From Pseudomonadota bacterium (GTDB lineage: Bacteria > Pseudomonadota > Gammaproteobacteria > Eutrophobiales > Eutrophobiaceae), in NCBI GenBank assembly GCA_022574295.1, contig JACZSJ010000007.1, positions 1 to 51,279 on the forward strand: a stretch of DNA of 51,279 bases. Reading direction: 5' to 3'. Shown here piece after piece: positions 16,818 to 27,112 of the stretch (positions are counted from its first letter, which is position 1; the number at the start of each line of letters is the position of its first letter). Under the pieces are notes generated by a model. That model saw only the letters and a list, made by a program, of their open reading frames with translations, had not been told where the DNA came from and did no database searches. Made by a program: the position numbers and the translations under genes.

Positions 16818-18182
16818 ATGCAAATATCACAGGCAGCTGAAATTTTGCAAGCAAGGTATCAGGGGGATGATGTTTGTTTCCTTGGATGCAGTACAGATAC
16901 CCGCACGATAAAAAAGAAGGAATTATTTATTGCCTTGCATGGGGAAAATTTCGATGGTCATGATTACGTAGATAAAGCAAAAGCATCTGGTGCCAGTGCA
17001 GTACTTGTTGAAGAAAATTGTGATGCGGCCAGATCATCCATCGGGCCATCAATCATTGTCAAGAACACGCGACGGGCAATGGGTGAGTTAGCCAAGAATT
17101 GGCGCGCAAGGTTTTTCATTCCTCTGGTTGCGATTACAGGGAGTAATGGCAAGACAACGGTCAAGGAAATGGTTGCAGCAATATGCAATTGTAAGTCTTC
17201 TGTGCTGGCGACCCAGGGTAATCTCAATAATGATATCGGTGTGCCACTGACATTATTTGGCCTGAATGACGATCATCAATATGCAGTCATTGAGATGGGA
17301 GCAAATCATCCCGGTGAAATTGAATGGCTTTCACAAATAGCCCAACCCACAGTCGCCACGATTACACAGTGTGCGCCAGCTCATCTCGAAGGATTTGGGA
17401 GTATTGAGGGTGTTGCCCGTGCCAAGTCTGAAATTTTTATCGCGCTATCAGAAGACGGAGTTGCCGTCATTAATGGTGATGATGATTTTGCTGATCTATG
17501 GCGGGAAAAGAGCAAGCACTCCAATCAGATCACCTTCGGACTGGGTGGTAACAATGAAATTACCGCCAAATCAATTCGTATTGAAAATGGCAAGTCATCT
17601 TTCCAAATAGTAACGCCGGTAGGAAACGTCGAAATAAATCTCAACGTGCCAGGCAGGCATAACATTACCAATGCTTTAGCTGCTGCTGCGTGTGCGATCA
17701 GTCTGGGCATTGCTTTATCACTCATCAAGCAAGGTCTCGAATCTGTCAGCGCAGTCAAAGGACGTTTGCAAATTAAAACCGGCTTGAAACAATGTCGAAT
17801 CATTGATGATACGTATAACGCTAACCCAGCTTCTCTGGATGCCGCACTGGAAGTACTTGATGAATTTCCCGGTAGACACTGGCTCGTGCTCGGCGATATG
17901 GGCGAGCTTGGCAATGATGACAAGGTGTTACACACACGTGCAGGGGAAAAAAGTAAAGCGTCAGGCGTGGAACGTCTTTATGCACTCGGTGAGTTGACAA
18001 AATTAACCGTTCAATCCTTTGGTGAGGGTGCCCGACATGTAGACAACCATGAGCAACTGGCTTCATTGATAGCAGAAGAGATTGATTCAGACGTAACAAT
18101 TTTAATCAAAGGCTCGCGCGCAATGGGTCTGGAGCACTTGGTTAATGCCTTGGTGATGAATACCCTGGAGATAAAAGAATAA
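16818..18182 (+). CDS. murF: UDP-MurNAc-tripeptide-D-Ala-D-Ala ligase MurF
   Basis: This is the Mur ligase that adds the D-Ala-D-Ala dipeptide made by Ddl. The track ORF begins inside murE; I prefer the ATG at 16818, one base after the murE stop, which gives the family-like start [14 protein letters not shown] 16809 is an alternative. Features are the ATP loop [29 protein letters not shown], the [10 protein letters not shown] motif, and [18 protein letters not shown] in the C-terminal domain. The length of 454 aa is normal. Confidence 0.95.
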   Translation: MQISQAAEILQARYQGDDVCFLGCSTDTRTIKKKELFIALHGENFDGHDYVDKAKASGASAVLVEENCDAARSSIGPSIIVKNTRRAMGELAKNWRARFFIPLVAITGSNGKTTVKEMVAAICNCKSSVLATQGNLNNDIGVPLTLFGLNDDHQYAVIEMGANHPGEIEWLSQIAQPTVATITQCAPAHLEGFGSIEGVARAKSEIFIALSEDGVAVINGDDDFADLWREKSKHSNQITFGLGGNNEITAKSIRIENGKSSFQIVTPVGNVEINLNVPGRHNITNALAAAACAISLGIALSLIKQGLESVSAVKGRLQIKTGLKQCRIIDDTYNANPASLDAALEVLDEFPGRHWLVLGDMGELGNDDKVLHTRAGEKSKASGVERLYALGELTKLTVQSFGEGARHVDNHEQLASLIAEEIDSDVTILIKGSRAMGLEHLVNALVMNTLEIKE

Positions 18183-18184
18183 TC

Positions 18185-19267
18185 ATGTTGCTCTGGTTCA
18201 CTGAATATCTTACTCAATTTCATAGCGGCTTTAATGTTTTTCAATATCTGACATTTCGCATAATTCTGGGTGTGTTGACATCACTCTTCATCTCATTACT
18301 GGTTGGGCCTTCTTTGATAAGGCGATTGAATCAATACCAGATCGGGCAAAATGTCAGAGATGATGGTCCGCAATCACACTTGTCCAAAGCCGGGACGCCG
18401 ACTATGGGAGGGTTGTTGATTCTGGTCTCGATAGCGGTCAGTACTTTATGCTGGGCTGATTTAAGTAATCGCTTCATTGCTGTTGTTTTGCTGGTGACGC
18501 TAGCTTTTGGAGTGATTGGTTGGGTCGATGATTATCGTAAGGTTGTTAAGCAGGATCCGAAGGGCTTGCCAGCACGGTATAAATATTTCTGGCAATCAAT
18601 TGTTGGTCTGGCCGCAGCTGTATTTCTTTATGTGAGTGCTGTTTCTCCCGCGGAGACGCAGTTGATTATTCCATTTGTTAAAGATGTGACAATCAATCTG
18701 GGCTGGATGTATGTTGTTCTGTCTTATTTCGTCATTGTTGGTTCCAGTAATGCAGTCAATCTTACTGATGGACTGGATGGCCTTGCAATATTGCCTACTG
18801 TTCTGGTTTCGGGTGCCCTGATGATATTTGCCTATACCACAGGTCATATCTATTTTGCAGAGTATCTGGGCATTCCCTATATAAAAGGCGTAGGGGAGGT
18901 CGCAGTATTTTGTGCGTCTATAGTAGGTGCAGGTCTGGGATTCCTGTGGTTCAACACTTATCCGGCCCAGGTGTTTATGGGTGATATCGGCGCGCTGGCA
19001 CTGGGTGCGGCGCTGGGCATTGTTGCGGTAGTGGTTCGTCAGGAACTGGTGTTGTTCATCATGGGTGGCGTGTTTGTGATGGAAACTTTTTCCGTCATTC
19101 TGCAAGTTGGTTCTTATAAATTGACCGGTAAGCGAATTTTTCATATGGCACCACTGCATCATCATTTTGAGTTAAAGGGTTGGCCAGAACCCAGAGTGAT
19201 TGTCCGTTTCTGGATAATTACCGTGATACTGGTACTGATTGGTCTTGCCAGCTTGAAGGTGCGGTGA
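18185..19267 (+). CDS. mraY: Phospho-MurNAc-pentapeptide transferase MraY
   Basis: This 360-aa polytopic membrane enzyme has the same length as E. coli MraY. It transfers phospho-MurNAc-pentapeptide to undecaprenyl phosphate to make lipid I. The family motifs are clear: [10 protein letters not shown], the DD pair in [37 protein letters not shown] with its catalytic Asp, and the histidine motif [14 protein letters not shown]. It starts just after the murF stop. Confidence 0.97.
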   Translation: MLLWFTEYLTQFHSGFNVFQYLTFRIILGVLTSLFISLLVGPSLIRRLNQYQIGQNVRDDGPQSHLSKAGTPTMGGLLILVSIAVSTLCWADLSNRFIAVVLLVTLAFGVIGWVDDYRKVVKQDPKGLPARYKYFWQSIVGLAAAVFLYVSAVSPAETQLIIPFVKDVTINLGWMYVVLSYFVIVGSSNAVNLTDGLDGLAILPTVLVSGALMIFAYTTGHIYFAEYLGIPYIKGVGEVAVFCASIVGAGLGFLWFNTYPAQVFMGDIGALALGAALGIVAVVVRQELVLFIMGGVFVMETFSVILQVGSYKLTGKRIFHMAPLHHHFELKGWPEPRVIVRFWIITVILVLIGLASLKVR

Positions 19268-19278
19268 GGTAATAACAT

Positions 19279-20670
19279 TTGGAATGTGCAGAGGCATACG
19301 AGCTTGAGGTGATAGAGACAAACAAACAATTTAACACGGTGATTGTAGGCCTTGGAAAGACGGGCTTTGCCTGTGCCCGATATTTGGCTACACAAGGAGT
19401 CAGTTTTGCCATTGCCGATAGTCGTGATGAACCTCCAATGTTGCATGAGATGAAGGCGTCCTTGCCCGATATCCCTTTATATCTGGGTGAATTCGATGAG
19501 TCTCTGTTGGCCAATGCCGAACATTTGTTGATGAGTCCCGGGGTATCATTGCACGAGGATGCAATCACTAATGCGATCAATTCGGGTGTCGATGTGTATG
19601 GTGATATTGAATTGTTTTGTCAAAATATTTCATCTCCAGTGATCGCAATCACGGGCTCGAATGGTAAAAGCACAGTGACCACACTGCTTGCAGAAATGGC
19701 CCGCGCGGCAAATCTTGATGTTGCTGAAGGCGGTAACCTGGGCACCCCCGTACTGGATCTACTGTCTGAAAAAGAGCCCGATGTTTATGTGCTCGAGTTA
19801 TCAAGTTTCCAGTTAGAAACAGTGTCGTCACTCAATGCTATTGCTTCCGTCGTCTTAAATATTACGCCGGATCACATGGATAGATATGCAGGATTGAAAG
19901 CCTATCAAGCGGCAAAGGAGCGCATCTATGATGGTGACGGGACAATGATCATTAATCTGGATGATCCTGCTGTAGTGAACATGTCTCGAACTCAAAGAAC
20001 TAGTGTTGGATTTACTCTTTTAGAACCTGAGGCAGGCAATTACGGTGTGCGTGCATATGATGACGTGCGCTGGATAGTTAAAGGTGATGAAAAGATCATT
20101 GCTGTGAATGATCTACGCATCCGGGGCGAGCATAATATTGCCAATGCAATGGTTGCCATGGCATTGGCAGAAACGCTCAATTGTCCATTAGATGCGATGT
20201 TAAGTGTGTTGCGTTCATTCCCGGGTCTGGATCATCGTTGTCAGTGGATTGCTGAACATGGAAATGTCCAATGGGTCAACGATTCCAAGGGCACGAATGT
20301 CGGCGCAACTTGTGCAGCTATTAAAGGGCTTTCTGGTGATGAAAATCTTATATTGATTGCTGGTGGCGACGGCAAGGGCGCTGATTTTTCAGACTTGGAG
20401 GAAATTGCTGAAGGCAGGTTAAAGGCCGCGATTGTTTTGGGCAAGGATGGGCCCGAGCTTGGCAAGGTGCTTTTGAACGTAGTGCCTGTTCATTCGGTTG
20501 ATAGTATGGAAATGGCGGTTGAAACCGCAGCAAGAATTGCCAAGGATGGAGATATTGTTTTGTTATCTCCTGCATGTGCAAGCCTTGATATGTTTGAAAA
20601 TTATCAGGCACGTGGTGAAGCCTTTGTCACTGCCGTTAAAAAGGTGCAGGGGGATCAGGCTTATGTATAG
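19279..20670 (+). CDS. murD: UDP-MurNAc-L-Ala-D-Glu ligase MurD
   Basis: This 463-aa Mur ligase adds D-glutamate to UDP-MurNAc-L-Ala. It has an N-terminal Rossmann domain (TVIVGLGKTGFACARYL), the ATP loop [15 protein letters not shown], the motif NITPDHMDRY, and HRCQWIAEHGNVQWVNDSKGTN in the C-terminal half. The start is taken as TTG at 19279 with AGG 9 nt upstream, 11 nt after the mraY stop; GTG at 19309 is an alternative giving a shorter N-terminus. The last 8 bases overlap ftsW. Confidence 0.95.
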   Translation: MECAEAYELEVIETNKQFNTVIVGLGKTGFACARYLATQGVSFAIADSRDEPPMLHEMKASLPDIPLYLGEFDESLLANAEHLLMSPGVSLHEDAITNAINSGVDVYGDIELFCQNISSPVIAITGSNGKSTVTTLLAEMARAANLDVAEGGNLGTPVLDLLSEKEPDVYVLELSSFQLETVSSLNAIASVVLNITPDHMDRYAGLKAYQAAKERIYDGDGTMIINLDDPAVVNMSRTQRTSVGFTLLEPEAGNYGVRAYDDVRWIVKGDEKIIAVNDLRIRGEHNIANAMVAMALAETLNCPLDAMLSVLRSFPGLDHRCQWIAEHGNVQWVNDSKGTNVGATCAAIKGLSGDENLILIAGGDGKGADFSDLEEIAEGRLKAAIVLGKDGPELGKVLLNVVPVHSVDSMEMAVETAARIAKDGDIVLLSPACASLDMFENYQARGEAFVTAVKKVQGDQAYV

Positions 20671-21856
20671 ACCACAGCAAGCCATTCCCAGAAGTCATAT
20701 ATCGGCAACAAATGGTTTGTTTCGACCCTATGATGCATGGTTGATGACAGTGATCTTTTTACTCCTTGGCCTTGGACTTGTTATGGTGGCTTCATCATCC
20801 ATGGCAATCGCTGATCGTCAGTTTCATGAGCCCCTGCATTATTTCTGGAGACAAATGTTTTCAGTGGCAATCGGCATGAGTTTCATTATTGCTGCTTTGA
20901 AAATTCCATTGTCAGTGTGGGAGTTTTTAAGCGTTCCACTGCTTGTCCTTGGTCTGTTATTACTTATTCTCGTTTTAATTCCTGGCGTAGGCAGAGAAGT
21001 CAATGGCAGTACACGGTGGATCAGTATGGGGTCGCTCGCACTACAGGCATCCGAGCCTGTCAAATTATGCGTCATTGTCTATCTCGCAGGCTATATGGTG
21101 CGCCATGGTGAGCAAGTCAGAAATAATTTTGCAGGGTTTATCAGGCCTATCTGTGTTCTGACCATCGTTGCAGGTTTGTTGTTGCTGGAACCTGACTATG
21201 GTTCGTGTGTTGTTTTGTTCGCCACAGCACTGGGGATGCTGTTTATGGGTGGTGTTCCACTTGGCAGATTTTTTGCCTGGGTGTTAACCGCCGTGGTGGT
21301 TCTTGCCAGTCTGGCAATCCTGTCACCTTATCGACTACAAAGATTAATGAGCTTTGTTGACCCCTGGCAGGATCCTTTTAATAGTGGATTTCAACTGACT
21401 CAGGCATTAATTGCATTTGGACGTGGCGATTGGTTTGGTGTTGGTCTGGGCAGTAGTGTACAGAAATTGTTTTACCTGCCCGAAGCCCATACTGATTTTG
21501 TGTTTTCCGTATTTGCTGAAGAGTTCGGGTTGATGGGCACAACTATCCTTATTTTATTGTTTAGCTTTCTGGTATGGAGGGCCTTTGTCATCGGGCACAT
21601 AGCAGAGCGAATGGGAAAGCTGTTCGCCGCCTATCTTGCCTATGGTATTGGTTTGATTATTGGCGTTCAGGTCTTTATTAACATGGGCGTTAACCTTGGT
21701 GTATTACCGACGAAAGGACTGACCCTGCCGCTGCTGAGCTACGGCGGTAATAGCATGATAATTACCTGTTTGTTGCTGGGTATCTTATTGCGTGTAGAAG
21801 TAGAAAATCGACAAATAAAACGGTTACCTGATGAGACGAAGTGCTATGCAGAGTAA
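20663..21856 (+). CDS. ftsW: Septal peptidoglycan polymerase FtsW (SEDS family)
   Basis: This 397-aa multi-pass SEDS glycosyltransferase polymerises lipid II at the septum together with FtsI. I use the ATG at 20663, inside the end of murD, with AGGGGG about 10 nt upstream; the 55 extra residues of the track ORF are murD read in another frame. Signatures are the start of the membrane core (LMTVIFLLLGLGLVMVASSS), GREVNGSTRWISMG, LEPDYGSCVVL and the C-terminal TGKGLTLPLLSYGGNS-type motif, here PTKGLTLPLLSYGGNSM. Confidence 0.95.
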   Translation: MYRPQQAIPRSHISATNGLFRPYDAWLMTVIFLLLGLGLVMVASSSMAIADRQFHEPLHYFWRQMFSVAIGMSFIIAALKIPLSVWEFLSVPLLVLGLLLLILVLIPGVGREVNGSTRWISMGSLALQASEPVKLCVIVYLAGYMVRHGEQVRNNFAGFIRPICVLTIVAGLLLLEPDYGSCVVLFATALGMLFMGGVPLGRFFAWVLTAVVVLASLAILSPYRLQRLMSFVDPWQDPFNSGFQLTQALIAFGRGDWFGVGLGSSVQKLFYLPEAHTDFVFSVFAEEFGLMGTTILILLFSFLVWRAFVIGHIAERMGKLFAAYLAYGIGLIIGVQVFINMGVNLGVLPTKGLTLPLLSYGGNSMIITCLLLGILLRVEVENRQIKRLPDETKCYAE

Positions 21857-22961
21857 ACCCATGAGGAATAGACCCCAGGGAAATAGACCAATCCTGATCA
21901 TGGCGGGTGGAACAGGTGGGCATATCTATCCAGCATTGGCCGTTGCTGATTGTTTGCGGGACAGAGGTATCCCCCTGTTATGGCTCGGTACGAAAACAGG
22001 TCTTGAGGCCAAAATTGTTCCGGAAAAAGGCTATCAACTATTAACCATTAACATTAGTGGCCTACGTGGAAAGGGATTCTTGCGCTGGATCATCGCACCG
22101 CTATCCATTTTTATGGCGGTGGCTCAATCGATCATTTTGTTCATAAATCACAAGCCAATCGCTGTGCTGGGAATGGGAGGCTTTGCCAGTGGGCCCGGTG
22201 GCATTGCTGCATGGCTAATGCGTATACCGCTGTGTGTACATGAACAGAACGCAGTTGCCGGGTTGACGAATCGGCTCCTGGCACCACTCGCACGTATTGT
22301 GATGGAGGCTTTTCCAAATACTTTTCGCTCATCAATAAATGCAAGGGTGACAGGTAATCCTGTGCGTGAAGAGATTGTCGAAATAGCGACTCCGGAAGAT
22401 CGGTTTCAGGGTCGCGCTGATAATTGTTTACGGGTTCTGGTTGTCGGTGGAAGTCTTGGTGCCAGGGCATTGAATGAGGTTGTTCCTGATGCGCTTTCTA
22501 TTCTTGGAGATGAAATAAATTTTCAGATAAAGCACCAAACAGGTGATAGTCACCTGGATTCAACCAAAGCGCGTTACCAGTCTTTAAATATTTCTGTTGA
22601 ACCGCAAGCCTATATTGAGGACATGGCGGCAGCTTATGAGTGGTCTGATCTTGTGTTATGCAGAGCAGGTGCTATGACCGTGGCTGAAATTGCTGCGGCA
22701 GGTGTTGCAGCGATCCTTGTGCCATATCCTTTTGCGGTCGATGACCATCAAACGGCCAATGCACATTATTTAAGTCGTCAGGGCGGTGCCGTCCTGATCC
22801 AGGAAGCAGAATTGAATGGACAAGGTCTGGCCCGGTTATTTAGAGATTTCTCACGGGACCGTGACGGTTTGCTCAGGATGGCAAAGATCTCCCGATCTTT
22901 GTCCAGATCGGGGGCAACAGATCATGTCGCTGATTTGTGCATGGAGGTGGCTTGTGCCTGA
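21846..22961 (+). CDS. murG: Lipid II-forming GlcNAc transferase MurG
   Basis: This GT28-family enzyme adds GlcNAc to lipid I on the cytoplasmic face of the membrane, giving lipid II. Key motifs are IMAGGTGGHIYPALAVA at the N-terminus, GMGGFASGPGGIAAWL, HEQNAVAGLTNR, GGSLGARALNEVVP and CRAGAMTVAEIAAAGVAAILVP. The start is uncertain: ATGs at 21831, 21846 and 21861 are all in frame and none has a strong Shine-Dalgarno. All three overlap or abut the end of ftsW, so coupling is likely in any case. Confidence 0.94.
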   Translation: MQSKPMRNRPQGNRPILIMAGGTGGHIYPALAVADCLRDRGIPLLWLGTKTGLEAKIVPEKGYQLLTINISGLRGKGFLRWIIAPLSIFMAVAQSIILFINHKPIAVLGMGGFASGPGGIAAWLMRIPLCVHEQNAVAGLTNRLLAPLARIVMEAFPNTFRSSINARVTGNPVREEIVEIATPEDRFQGRADNCLRVLVVGGSLGARALNEVVPDALSILGDEINFQIKHQTGDSHLDSTKARYQSLNISVEPQAYIEDMAAAYEWSDLVLCRAGAMTVAEIAAAGVAAILVPYPFAVDDHQTANAHYLSRQGGAVLIQEAELNGQGLARLFRDFSRDRDGLLRMAKISRSLSRSGATDHVADLCMEVACA

Positions 22962-23007
22962 ACATCGAAATAACACGATGGGAAATTGTGCCAAGGGTGA
23001 GAATACA

Positions 23008-24393
23008 ATGGATCGGGTAAACCATATTCACTTTGTGGGCATCGGCGGTGCAGGCATGAGTGGTATTGCTGAAGTACTACATAACCTGGGATATCAAATA
23101 TCAGGTTCAGATATGCGGGAAAGCCGCGTGACAAATCATTTGCGTTCTCTTGGTATTAAAGTTGAGCTCAATCATCATCGGGCACAGGTAAATGGGTGTG
23201 ATGTGGTGGTTGTTTCCAGTGCAATTGCTGATGATAATCCTGAATTGATTGAAGCACGTGAGAAGAGAATACCTGTGATACCACGTGCAGAAATGCTGGC
23301 TGAACTGATGCGTTTCCAGCAAGGGATCGCCGTTGCCGGAACGCACGGTAAGACAACGACCACGAGCCTGGTTGCCAGCATCCTTGCCGAAGGTGGGCTT
23401 GATCCGACTTATGTGATTGGCGGATTACTTAACAGCTCTGGCACGCACGCACGCCTGGGCACAGGGAAATATCTGGTTGCTGAAGCAGATGAAAGTGATG
23501 CTTCATTTCTACATCTACAACCAACAATTGCAATTCTTACCAATGTTGATGCCGATCATCTCGAAACCTATGGCGGTGATATAAATTGCCTGCAAGATAA
23601 CTTTATCGAATTCCTTCATCACCTGCCGTTTCATGGTTTGGCCATTATCTGTCTGGATGATGAAGGTGTCAGAAAAATCATGGGAAGTATTTTGAAACCT
23701 TTCAAAACGTATGGTTTTGATCCGGGAGCGGATTATTTCGCACATGATGTACATCACCAAGGACAGCAAAGCTGGTTTCAGGTTTCCCGGGCAGACTGCA
23801 GGGAATGGTTGCAGGTGAAATTAAACCTGCCTGGTAAACACAATGTTTTAAATGCATTGGCTGCAATTGCCGTTGCGCATGAAGTGGGTGTTGCTGATGC
23901 TTCGATCATCAGTGCACTGGCTGGATTCCAGGGAATTGCCCGACGCTGTCAGGTATTGGGTGATTTAACAATTCAAGGCAAGAAGGTTCTGATTATTGAT
24001 GACTATGCACACCACCCCCGTGAAATAGATGCAACATTACAGGCTGTTCGGTCGGGGTGGCCAGACAAGCGAGTCGTGGTCATTTTTCAACCACATCGTT
24101 ATACCAGGACCAGGGATCTGTTCGAGGATTTTTGTCAGGTGCTTGCCGAAACCGACAGACTGTTATTACTGGAAATATACAGTGCCGGTGAAAAACCTGT
24201 TGCTGGTGCAGATGGTCGGTCATTGTGTCGGGCAATTCGCCAGAGAGGGCAGGTTGACCCCATTTTTATTGAGAAACGGGAAGAGATACCTCAGTTACTG
24301 GAAAACTTTGTCGAAGAAAATGATCTGCTATTGGTGTTAGGTGCAGGGGATGTCGGTTTGGTATCTGCGGGTTTGTTACAGCAGTACGGGTAA
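23008..24393 (+). CDS. murC: UDP-MurNAc-L-alanine ligase MurC
   Basis: This is the first Mur ligase of the pathway, adding L-alanine to UDP-MurNAc. The track ORF is extended 64 codons into murG; the true start is ATG 23008 with GGTGAG 7 nt upstream, giving MDRVNHIHFVGIGGAGMSGIA, the expected family N-terminus. Other signatures are the ATP loop AVAGTHGKTTTTSL, EADESDASFLHLQP, NVDADHLETYGGD and DDYAHHPREIDATL. The length of 461 aa is normal for the family. It has a 46-nt gap after murG. Confidence 0.95.
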   Translation: MDRVNHIHFVGIGGAGMSGIAEVLHNLGYQISGSDMRESRVTNHLRSLGIKVELNHHRAQVNGCDVVVVSSAIADDNPELIEAREKRIPVIPRAEMLAELMRFQQGIAVAGTHGKTTTTSLVASILAEGGLDPTYVIGGLLNSSGTHARLGTGKYLVAEADESDASFLHLQPTIAILTNVDADHLETYGGDINCLQDNFIEFLHHLPFHGLAIICLDDEGVRKIMGSILKPFKTYGFDPGADYFAHDVHHQGQQSWFQVSRADCREWLQVKLNLPGKHNVLNALAAIAVAHEVGVADASIISALAGFQGIARRCQVLGDLTIQGKKVLIIDDYAHHPREIDATLQAVRSGWPDKRVVVIFQPHRYTRTRDLFEDFCQVLAETDRLLLLEIYSAGEKPVAGADGRSLCRAIRQRGQVDPIFIEKREEIPQLLENFVEENDLLLVLGAGDVGLVSAGLLQQYG

Positions 24394-24414
24394 AAGGGGC
24401 ATTGAGAAATAAAG

Positions 24415-25407
24415 GTGCAAAACGAAATAAATGAATTTTATGAACAATCAAATCAGTCTGGAATATGGGCGTATGAACCTACGACTCATATGAAAAAAAG
24501 TAAGCAACAGGCAACTGAGATTCGCGGTGTCATGAAATTGAATGAGCCAATGATGAAACATACCTCATGGAGGACAGGGGGATGCGCCGAACGTTATTTT
24601 AAACCCGCTGATATTGATGATCTTTGCTGTTTCCTTGGGCAATTGGCTAAGGATGAACCTCTTTTATGGCTCGGTTTGGGAAGTAATCTTCTGGTGCGCG
24701 ATGGAGGGTTGAAAGGAACAGTGATTGCGCTATCTGGTGTATTAAATGATTGTCGTATTTACGATGGTGTAAACATGCATGTGGGTGTCGGGGTCGCTTG
24801 CGCGAAGGTCGCGCGAATGAGTGTGAAATCTGAATTAACGAGTGGAGAATTTCTGGCAGGTATCCCAGGGACGATGGGAGGTGCACTGGCCATGAACGCA
24901 GGGGCCTTTGGTGAAGAAACCTGGAACATTGTTTGCAGTGTTGAAACAGTCAATCGACAAGGTCAAAAAATCAAAAGAGCAGCATCGGATTTTGAGATAG
25001 GTTACCGCTATGTAAATTTACCTGAAGATGAGTGGTTTATTTCTGCAGAGCTATTACTTAAACCTGATGAAGGTGGAAAGGGGGTCGAACGAATACAGGC
25101 ATTTTTAAATCAGCGAGCCGAAAGTCAACCAACAGGTAAAGCCAGTTGTGGCTCTGTATTCCGTAATCCTGACAATGATTATGCAGCCAGATTAATTGAA
25201 GCTAGCGGACTTAAAGGCAAGTTTGTGGGCAAGGCTTGTGTCTCGGAAAAGCATGCGAATTTTATTATCAATTCAGGGAATGCAAGTGCTGCAGACATTG
25301 AATCGTTAATTCTGTTCATTCAGGAAAAGGTCATGCTTGATCATGGAGTGGAACTTGTTCCTGAAGTCAAAATCGTTGGTGAGCAAGCATGTCATGACGG
25401 TTTTTGA
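24415..25407 (+). CDS. murB: UDP-N-acetylenolpyruvoylglucosamine reductase MurB
   Basis: This FAD- and NADPH-dependent enzyme completes UDP-MurNAc synthesis. The FAD-binding stretch LGLGSNLLVRDGGLKGTVI, AGIPGTMGGALAMNAGAFG and the catalytic-Ser segment ASCGSVFRNP are present, with the C-terminal Glu in ELVPEVKIVG. The compact form lacking the extra loop of E. coli MurB suggests the type II class. The first in-frame start is GTG 24415; conserved sequence begins only around residue 36 (IRGVMKLNEPMMKHTSWRTGG), so ATG 24490 or ATG 24532 may be the real start. It overlaps ddl by 14 nt. Confidence 0.92.
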   Translation: MQNEINEFYEQSNQSGIWAYEPTTHMKKSKQQATEIRGVMKLNEPMMKHTSWRTGGCAERYFKPADIDDLCCFLGQLAKDEPLLWLGLGSNLLVRDGGLKGTVIALSGVLNDCRIYDGVNMHVGVGVACAKVARMSVKSELTSGEFLAGIPGTMGGALAMNAGAFGEETWNIVCSVETVNRQGQKIKRAASDFEIGYRYVNLPEDEWFISAELLLKPDEGGKGVERIQAFLNQRAESQPTGKASCGSVFRNPDNDYAARLIEASGLKGKFVGKACVSEKHANFIINSGNASAADIESLILFIQEKVMLDHGVELVPEVKIVGEQACHDGF

Positions 25408-26317
25408 TAAAACAATGAACTTCGGGAAGGTTGCAGTAATGATGGGAGGGTCGTCAGCTGAACGGGAAATTTCTCTGCAGAGTGGGCAAGCGGTCCTTGA
25501 TGCATTGCAAAGGCAGAAAATCGATGCACACATTGTCGATCCTCAGAAAGATATGATGACTCAACTGGAAAAGGGAAAATATGATCGTGTATTTATCGCA
25601 CTACATGGGCGGGGCGGAGAAGATGGCTTGATGCAAGGCATGCTGGAAACGTTGGGATTACCTTACACGGGCAGTGGTGTCCTGGGCTCTTCTTTGGCGA
25701 TGGATAAGTGTCGAAGTAAGCGTATTTGGCAAAGCTATGAAATTCCCACACCGCCTTTCGTTGAACTGGATGAGCATTCTGATTGGGTTGATGTCGCCAA
25801 ATATTTAGGGCTGCCTTTAATTGTCAAACCTGTCAGAGAAGGTTCAAGTTATGGTGCCAGCAAGGTGAAGGAATTAAATGAGATGGAAAATGCATGGCGA
25901 CAAGCGTGTGAATATGATGAAAGGGTGATGGCTGAATCATGGATTGAGGGTGACGAATACACTGTTTCTATTTTAGCTGATGAAAGCTTGCCCATGATTC
26001 GACTGGAAACGCCGCGAGAATTTTATGACTACGAAGCAAAATATATTGCCGAGTCAACCCAGTACCATTGTCCAAGTGGTCTGGACGTTGAGATTGAAAA
26101 TGAATTGAGCAAATTGGCAGTTGATGCTTTTCAGGCACTGGATGCTAGTGGTTGGGGACGTGTTGACCTGATGGTGGATGCCAATGGTAAACCCTGGTTG
26201 ATAGAAGTAAACACGATCCCGGGGATGACCAGTCATAGTTTAGTGCCTATGTCTGCAAAGGGGGCGGGCATAAATTTTGATGAATTAACGCTAAAGATAT
26301 TGGCGACCAGTTTGTGA
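25394..26317 (+). CDS. ddl: D-alanine-D-alanine ligase
   Basis: This 307-aa ATP-grasp enzyme, close in length to E. coli DdlB (306), makes the D-Ala-D-Ala dipeptide used by MurF. I choose ATG 25394, overlapping murB, with GGTGAG 10 nt upstream. Motifs are MMGGSSAEREISLQSG, FIALHGRGGEDG, YTGSGVLGSSLAMDK, IVKPVREGSSYG and WLIEVNTIPGMTSHSLVP. The Tyr of the GSSYG loop predicts normal D-Ala specificity, not D-lactate. Confidence 0.95.
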   Translation: MTVFDKTMNFGKVAVMMGGSSAEREISLQSGQAVLDALQRQKIDAHIVDPQKDMMTQLEKGKYDRVFIALHGRGGEDGLMQGMLETLGLPYTGSGVLGSSLAMDKCRSKRIWQSYEIPTPPFVELDEHSDWVDVAKYLGLPLIVKPVREGSSYGASKVKELNEMENAWRQACEYDERVMAESWIEGDEYTVSILADESLPMIRLETPREFYDYEAKYIAESTQYHCPSGLDVEIENELSKLAVDAFQALDASGWGRVDLMVDANGKPWLIEVNTIPGMTSHSLVPMSAKGAGINFDELTLKILATSL

Positions 26318-26333
26318 GAATGATGAGCATATT

Positions 26334-27110
26334 ATGCAAGCAATACTGACAATGAATGGAAATGCAGATAACGGTCTTGATATACATGACCATTCTGCAC
26401 ACGCTAACAGTTTGCTTGGTGGATTGATGGCTGTATTGGTTACAACAGTCATTGTCGCGGGATCATTATGGATGATGAAACCTACCACGCTGCCCATTAA
26501 GCAGGTTCATATTGAGGGTGAATTTCTGCGGCTTGATACAAATCGTATGCAGGAGTTGGTAAGTGACAAGGTCAGGGGTGGCTTTTTTAACATTAATGTC
26601 GCAGCGATACGTAACACATTGATAGCATTGCCCTGGGTTAAGGAAGTTTCGGTTCATCGGATCTGGCCGGATGGTTTAAGGGTTGTTGTCAATGAACAAA
26701 CGGCAGTTGTCAAATGGAATGAAACCGGGTTATTAAATGATCAAGGTCATTACTTCGCACCAGAGAAAGATTCATTTCCTAATGGTCTTCCTGTGCTCGA
26801 AGGGCCCGAAGATTCCCAGGAATTGTTATTAAAAAGACTCAAACTGTTAAAACAGTTCTACGGTCTGTCCGTAGTGCGTTTGCGTTTGAATGAAAGACGC
26901 GCCTGGCAGTTTCAATTAGATAGTGGACTGAGTGTGGTGCTGGGCAGAAAAGATTTTGAGAGCCGCATTGATCGATTTGTGCATGTGGTTATCAAAAATA
27001 TGGGTGAAAAACTGTCTCAGGCCAGGGAAATTGATATGCGTTATACCAATGGTTTTGCCGTCCGTTGGAAGCAACGTGCAATTGAAAATATTGAGAGCGG
27101 AGTTAAATAA
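26334..27110 (+). CDS. ftsQ: Cell division protein FtsQ
   Basis: This 258-aa bitopic membrane protein joins FtsL and FtsB in the divisome. It has a cytoplasmic tail of about 28 residues, one membrane helix (LLGGLMAVLVTTVIVAGSLWMM), and a periplasmic POTRA domain opening KQVHIEGEFLRLDTNRMQEL, followed by the beta domain. The POTRA residues WVKEVSVHRIWPDGLRV are a good match to the family. It is placed between ddl and ftsA as usual. Confidence 0.94.
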   Translation: MQAILTMNGNADNGLDIHDHSAHANSLLGGLMAVLVTTVIVAGSLWMMKPTTLPIKQVHIEGEFLRLDTNRMQELVSDKVRGGFFNINVAAIRNTLIALPWVKEVSVHRIWPDGLRVVVNEQTAVVKWNETGLLNDQGHYFAPEKDSFPNGLPVLEGPEDSQELLLKRLKLLKQFYGLSVVRLRLNERRAWQFQLDSGLSVVLGRKDFESRIDRFVHVVIKNMGEKLSQAREIDMRYTNGFAVRWKQRAIENIESGVK

Positions 27111-27112
27111 TA

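Noticed and set aside
22816-23007. 64-codon N-terminal extension of murC (and 55-codon extension of ftsW at 20498-20662)
   Set aside because: These are the preceding gene read in another frame; good family-type starts with Shine-Dalgarno sequences exist at 23008 and 20663.
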